Source: DASUHT01 sp038230835 (lineage in GTDB: Bacteria; Actinomycetota; Thermoleophilia; Gaiellales; JAICJC01). Taken from it: 64,000 bases of DNA. Of the stretch, positions 61,547 to 64,000 are shown in pieces (within the stretch, counting starts at the first letter, position 1; the number at the start of each line of letters is the position of its first letter). A program made the position numbers and the translations under genes. The DNA is taken from positions 1 to 64,000 of the forward strand of contig JBBRMM010000009.1 of the NCBI GenBank assembly GCA_038230835.1, written 5' to 3'. The notes beneath the pieces are model-generated. The model was not told the origin of the DNA. It worked only from the letters and a program-made list of their open reading frames with translations, and ran no database searches.

Positions 61547-62612
61547 ATGGTGCGGTTCGCGTTGATCGGCGTGGTCATCCTTGTGGTGACGGGCTGTCTT
61601 GGCTCGGCGAGCTCGCCGTCGCCCCCCGCCCGTCCGGTGCGTGTTCTGTTGGTGTACTCGGTGCCGGTGCGCAACCCGGAGCGTCAGGCTCTCGGGAGCG
61701 CCGCGGTGATCTATCGGGCCTCGCCCACGGGCAAGCATCCTGTGCGGCTCGCGGTGGGCCAGTTTGCGATGCTTTCGCCCGATGGTCGTTGGGTGGCGTA
61801 TGGGGGCGGCAGCGATGTCCACCCGACGCTGCAGCTGCTCAGCACCGCTGGCGGTGCTCCCACGCGCCTTGTGGCGTCGCGTGGGCCGATCGCGTGGTCG
61901 CCGGATTCGAAGCTCTTGCTCGCCTCCCACCCCGGGCACCACCGTCACGTCGACGTTGCACCCGCGGCTGCTGGTGATCAGCGTGCCGTCGGGCAAGGTG
62001 ATCACGTCGATGCCCGCGCCGCTCCCGAGCTACGCGTACTCGTTCTCGCCGGATGATTCCCAGATCGTCTTCGGGGGTGGGAGCAGAACCCAGGGCCCGG
62101 ACATCTACACCGTCCCAACCAACGGCGGCGCGATCCACCGCCTGACCAACGATCACCGAAGCGCCTTCCCACTCTGGGGGTCGAGCGGGATCGCGTTTGA
62201 GCGCTATCGCGTCAACGCGCCGGGTGACCCTCGCTGCGCCAGCGGACCATGTGGCGGGGACGTATGGCTCATGAACCCAAGCGGCGCCGGCGCCCACCAG
62301 GTCACCCACACCCACGCGGGAATCGCTCCCGCAGCCTGGTCTGCCAATGGATCTCGACTGCTCGCTGCCCAGCCAGACGGCGACCCCGGCAGACTGTTCG
62401 CCGTCACCCTCGCCACCCGCCAGACCCGAGCGATCACCGCGCCCGTCGCTTGTCTCTATCCCGCAGGCCTCTCGCGCGACGGCCGCACCGTCCTTGCATT
62501 CGTCTGGTGCGCCAGCACCGAGGCCGCAGGGACCATCGAAACGATCCCATTCACCGGTGGACACCCAACCATCCTCCTGCACGGCCCCTGGTGGGCCGCC
62601 TGGAACGCCTGA
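61547..62612 (+). pseudogene. TolB-like beta-propeller lipoprotein, frameshifted
   Basis: From ATG 61547: lipoprotein signal (MVRFALIGVVILVVTGCLGS, lipobox VTGC, Cys17), then propeller repeats (AMLSPDGRWVAYGG, GPIAWSPDSKLLLAS) up to about 61930. There another plus frame takes over with the same pattern (LLVISVPSGKVITS, YAYSFSPDDSQIVFGGG, DIYTVPTNGGAIHRLT, AAWSANGSRLLAAQ) to TGA 62612. One base changed in a C-rich run (about 61926-61945) explains it. Together they make a 350-residue WD40/TolB-type lipoprotein. Real mutation or assembly error. Confidence 0.7.
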
Positions 62613-62655
62613 GCGCAGTGCCCAACCGTGCGGAGGCGTTGCCAGGCTGAGAGCT

Positions 62656-62685
62656 CGGGTTTCGGCTTTGTCCAGCCGAAACCCG
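62656..62685. terminator. Bidirectional hairpin between convergent genes
   Basis: Perfect 12-bp stem (62656-62667 with 62674-62685), 6-nt loop. It lies between the convergent ends at 62612 and 62780. No long T run. Confidence 0.6.
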
Positions 62686-62779
62686 GTCATGCCAAGCGGT
62701 TCGAATAGTGACCGATCAGCTCCATTCTCGGCCTGCCGGTTGTTGTCCGCGGAACCGCGCCGCCGGCGACAACGTCGGC

Positions 62780-63814
62780 TCAGCCGGTCAGCTCGACGGC
62801 GGTCAGTGTGCCGGTCTGCGGGCTGTAGGCCCCCGTCGCGTCCAGCGGATCGGTCAGCTGGGCGTTCACGAAGACCCCGGTGACCGTCTTGCCGTTGTCG
62901 GTGTACCCCGGCGGCCCGGTCAGCACGAACCACGCGAATCCCACCACTCGCACCTGGCCCGAGCCGTTCTGCCAGTTCGTCGCGCCGGACGGATCCTCGA
63001 CGATCGGCACCAGCACCAGCTGGGGGCTCGTGGGGTCGATGATGGTCGCGAAACCTCCGGCTCCGAATTGCACGACCTGGCTCACCGACTCCCAGGAGGT
63101 GATCCGCTGATCGATTCCGTGGCGGGTCGGCCCCGCATTGTTGCCGGGCTTGATCGGGATCACCTCGCCGATGGTGATCGGGCACGCGTTCAGCGTGCCG
63201 CCGATCTCCTCCTCGTACGGGTTCGCGCCGGCCGGCACCGGACACGCCGTCCCGCTGTCGTACGGCAGCGAGAGCGCGCCGTTGCTCGACGAGGAGTTGT
63301 CGGTATACATCGAGTACGCCTGGCCGGGGACGTAGGAGCCTCGCATCGCGCCCCACGGCATGACCGAGTTGTGGCTGACGACGCTCGTGTACGACTCGAC
63401 GGTGGCCCGCGCAGAGGCGGTGACGGTCACCGTGCTCCGGCCGAACAGCTCGGCGAACTGCGACACCACGACCCGTGACGCCGTGACCGTGATCGAGTCG
63501 CCCGCGGTCAGCAATCCGGAGCCGAGGTAGACGACGGTGTCGGTGGACGAGCCGTTGTTGGCGTACTCGTTCGCGGCCGCGGTCTGCGCGGTCGACCATC
63601 CACTCGGCAGCTGGGAGGCGCCGGCGAGCGCGGAAGCGTCCACCGCCGCCTGCAGACCCTGGTGCCCGTTGTACCAGCGGCCGACGTCCACGCTCAGCGC
63701 CGCCGCTCCCAGGAGCGTCATCATGAACACCGCCGCCGTGGCCATCATCTGCCCACGCGCGGCGGTCGAGTGTGCGCCGCTCACCGCCCGTCGGCGGTTC
63801 TTGACTCTACTCAC
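62780..63814 (-). CDS. Tad/Flp pilus-assembly TadG-like protein
   Basis: 344 residues from GTG 63814, GAGGGGG about 5 bp upstream. N-terminal basic segment, then GQMMATAAVFMMTLLGAAALSVDVGRWY, the TadE/TadG pilus-type transmembrane start with the 'D-x-G' turn (PF13400-like), LQAAVDASALAGA, and a long extracellular domain (ITVTASRVVVSQFAELFG). Part of a Tad-type surface apparatus; the other tad genes are not in this window but may lie to the right. Two or three Cys pairs in the outside part. Confidence 0.8.
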   Translation of the reverse strand: MSRVKNRRRAVSGAHSTAARGQMMATAAVFMMTLLGAAALSVDVGRWYNGHQGLQAAVDASALAGASQLPSGWSTAQTAAANEYANNGSSTDTVVYLGSGLLTAGDSITVTASRVVVSQFAELFGRSTVTVTASARATVESYTSVVSHNSVMPWGAMRGSYVPGQAYSMYTDNSSSSNGALSLPYDSGTACPVPAGANPYEEEIGGTLNACPITIGEVIPIKPGNNAGPTRHGIDQRITSWESVSQVVQFGAGGFATIIDPTSPQLVLVPIVEDPSGATNWQNGSGQVRVVGFAWFVLTGPPGYTDNGKTVTGVFVNAQLTDPLDATGAYSPQTGTLTAVELTG

Positions 63815-64000
63815 ACCGCCCCCTCGTCCTGATGGCTACTGCTGCACATCGCGCCCACACTCCAATGGGGAGAGATCGACGGCCCGGGCTCGACGCCAGA
63901 GCGTGGCTGGTACGGAACTCCACGGCGGGAAAACCCCGAGCGCGATGCGCAGACGGGGGCCGTGGCGACACGCGACCGGGGTATAGAGTCGTGTCTATCC
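63815..64000. other. Upstream region of TadG-like gene
   Basis: 186 bp to the window end without a supported gene. An inverted repeat ATAGA (63983-63987)/TCTAT (63994-63998) lies near the end and may belong to a promoter; nothing else seen. Confidence 0.35.

Overview
High-GC (by eye about 70 %) chromosomal DNA with many GTG/TTG starts, 4-bp stop/start overlaps and secreted proteins typical of Actinomycetota. Conserved blocks (tig-clpP-clpX; valS-folC-ndk-maf-mreB...mreC-mreD-mrdA-rodA; radical SAM-DUF2344-RNase G-rplU-rpmA-obg-nadD-rsfS) together with the accessory protein families suggest the class Thermoleophilia (Solirubrobacterales-like). That placement is inference; no rRNA gene is present.

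Layout. 1-5.4 kb is a worn, island-like segment: the tail of a secreted protein, a glycine-rich secreted protein, a frameshifted cyclic-nucleotide-binding remnant, a small alpha/beta hydrolase, scraps of an MDR oxidoreductase, a hydrolase/adenylate-cyclase fusion, and a tyrosine-recombinase remnant ending 20 bp from tRNA-Arg(UCU). 5.6-9.9 kb holds secreted proteins (PF04185 phosphoesterase, beta-propeller) and a phosphotransferase. 10.1-18.4 kb is an eight-gene polysaccharide operon: Wzz/BY-kinase-like protein, PssD/Alg14-like and PssE/Alg13-like glycosyltransferase halves, sulfotransferase, O-antigen-ligase-like protein, two more sulfotransferases and a flippase. It meets a convergent GH5 glycosidase plus a second phosphoesterase. 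This looks like synthesis, export and trimming of a sulfated surface glycan. 20.9-30.5 kb is mixed: secreted proteins, a thioredoxin-like protein, a lipoprotein, a MerR/MFS efflux pair, four tRNA-sized intervals (three tRNAs) and small ORFs.

30.8-34.1 kb is the trigger factor/ClpP/ClpX proteostasis operon, followed by minus-strand accessory genes (Cys/His zinc-type protein, large secreted Ig-like protein, PrmC-like methyltransferase). 39-52.4 kb runs from valS through folC, ndk, maf and the rod-shape genes; an undecaprenyl-diphosphatase gene sits between mreB and mreC. 52.6-61.3 kb is the RNase G/ribosome-assembly block. The end holds tRNA-Ala, a frameshifted TolB-like lipoprotein and a Tad-type pilus protein.

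Notable signals: several genes have a TANNNT box ending 6-8 bp before the start codon with no ribosome binding site, suggesting leaderless mRNAs. The best case is rsfS, which appears to begin at CTG, overlapping the stop of a seven-residue leaderless mini-ORF. The polysaccharide BY-kinase-like protein lacks the Walker A lysine. No CRISPR array, rRNA or intact insertion sequence was seen.
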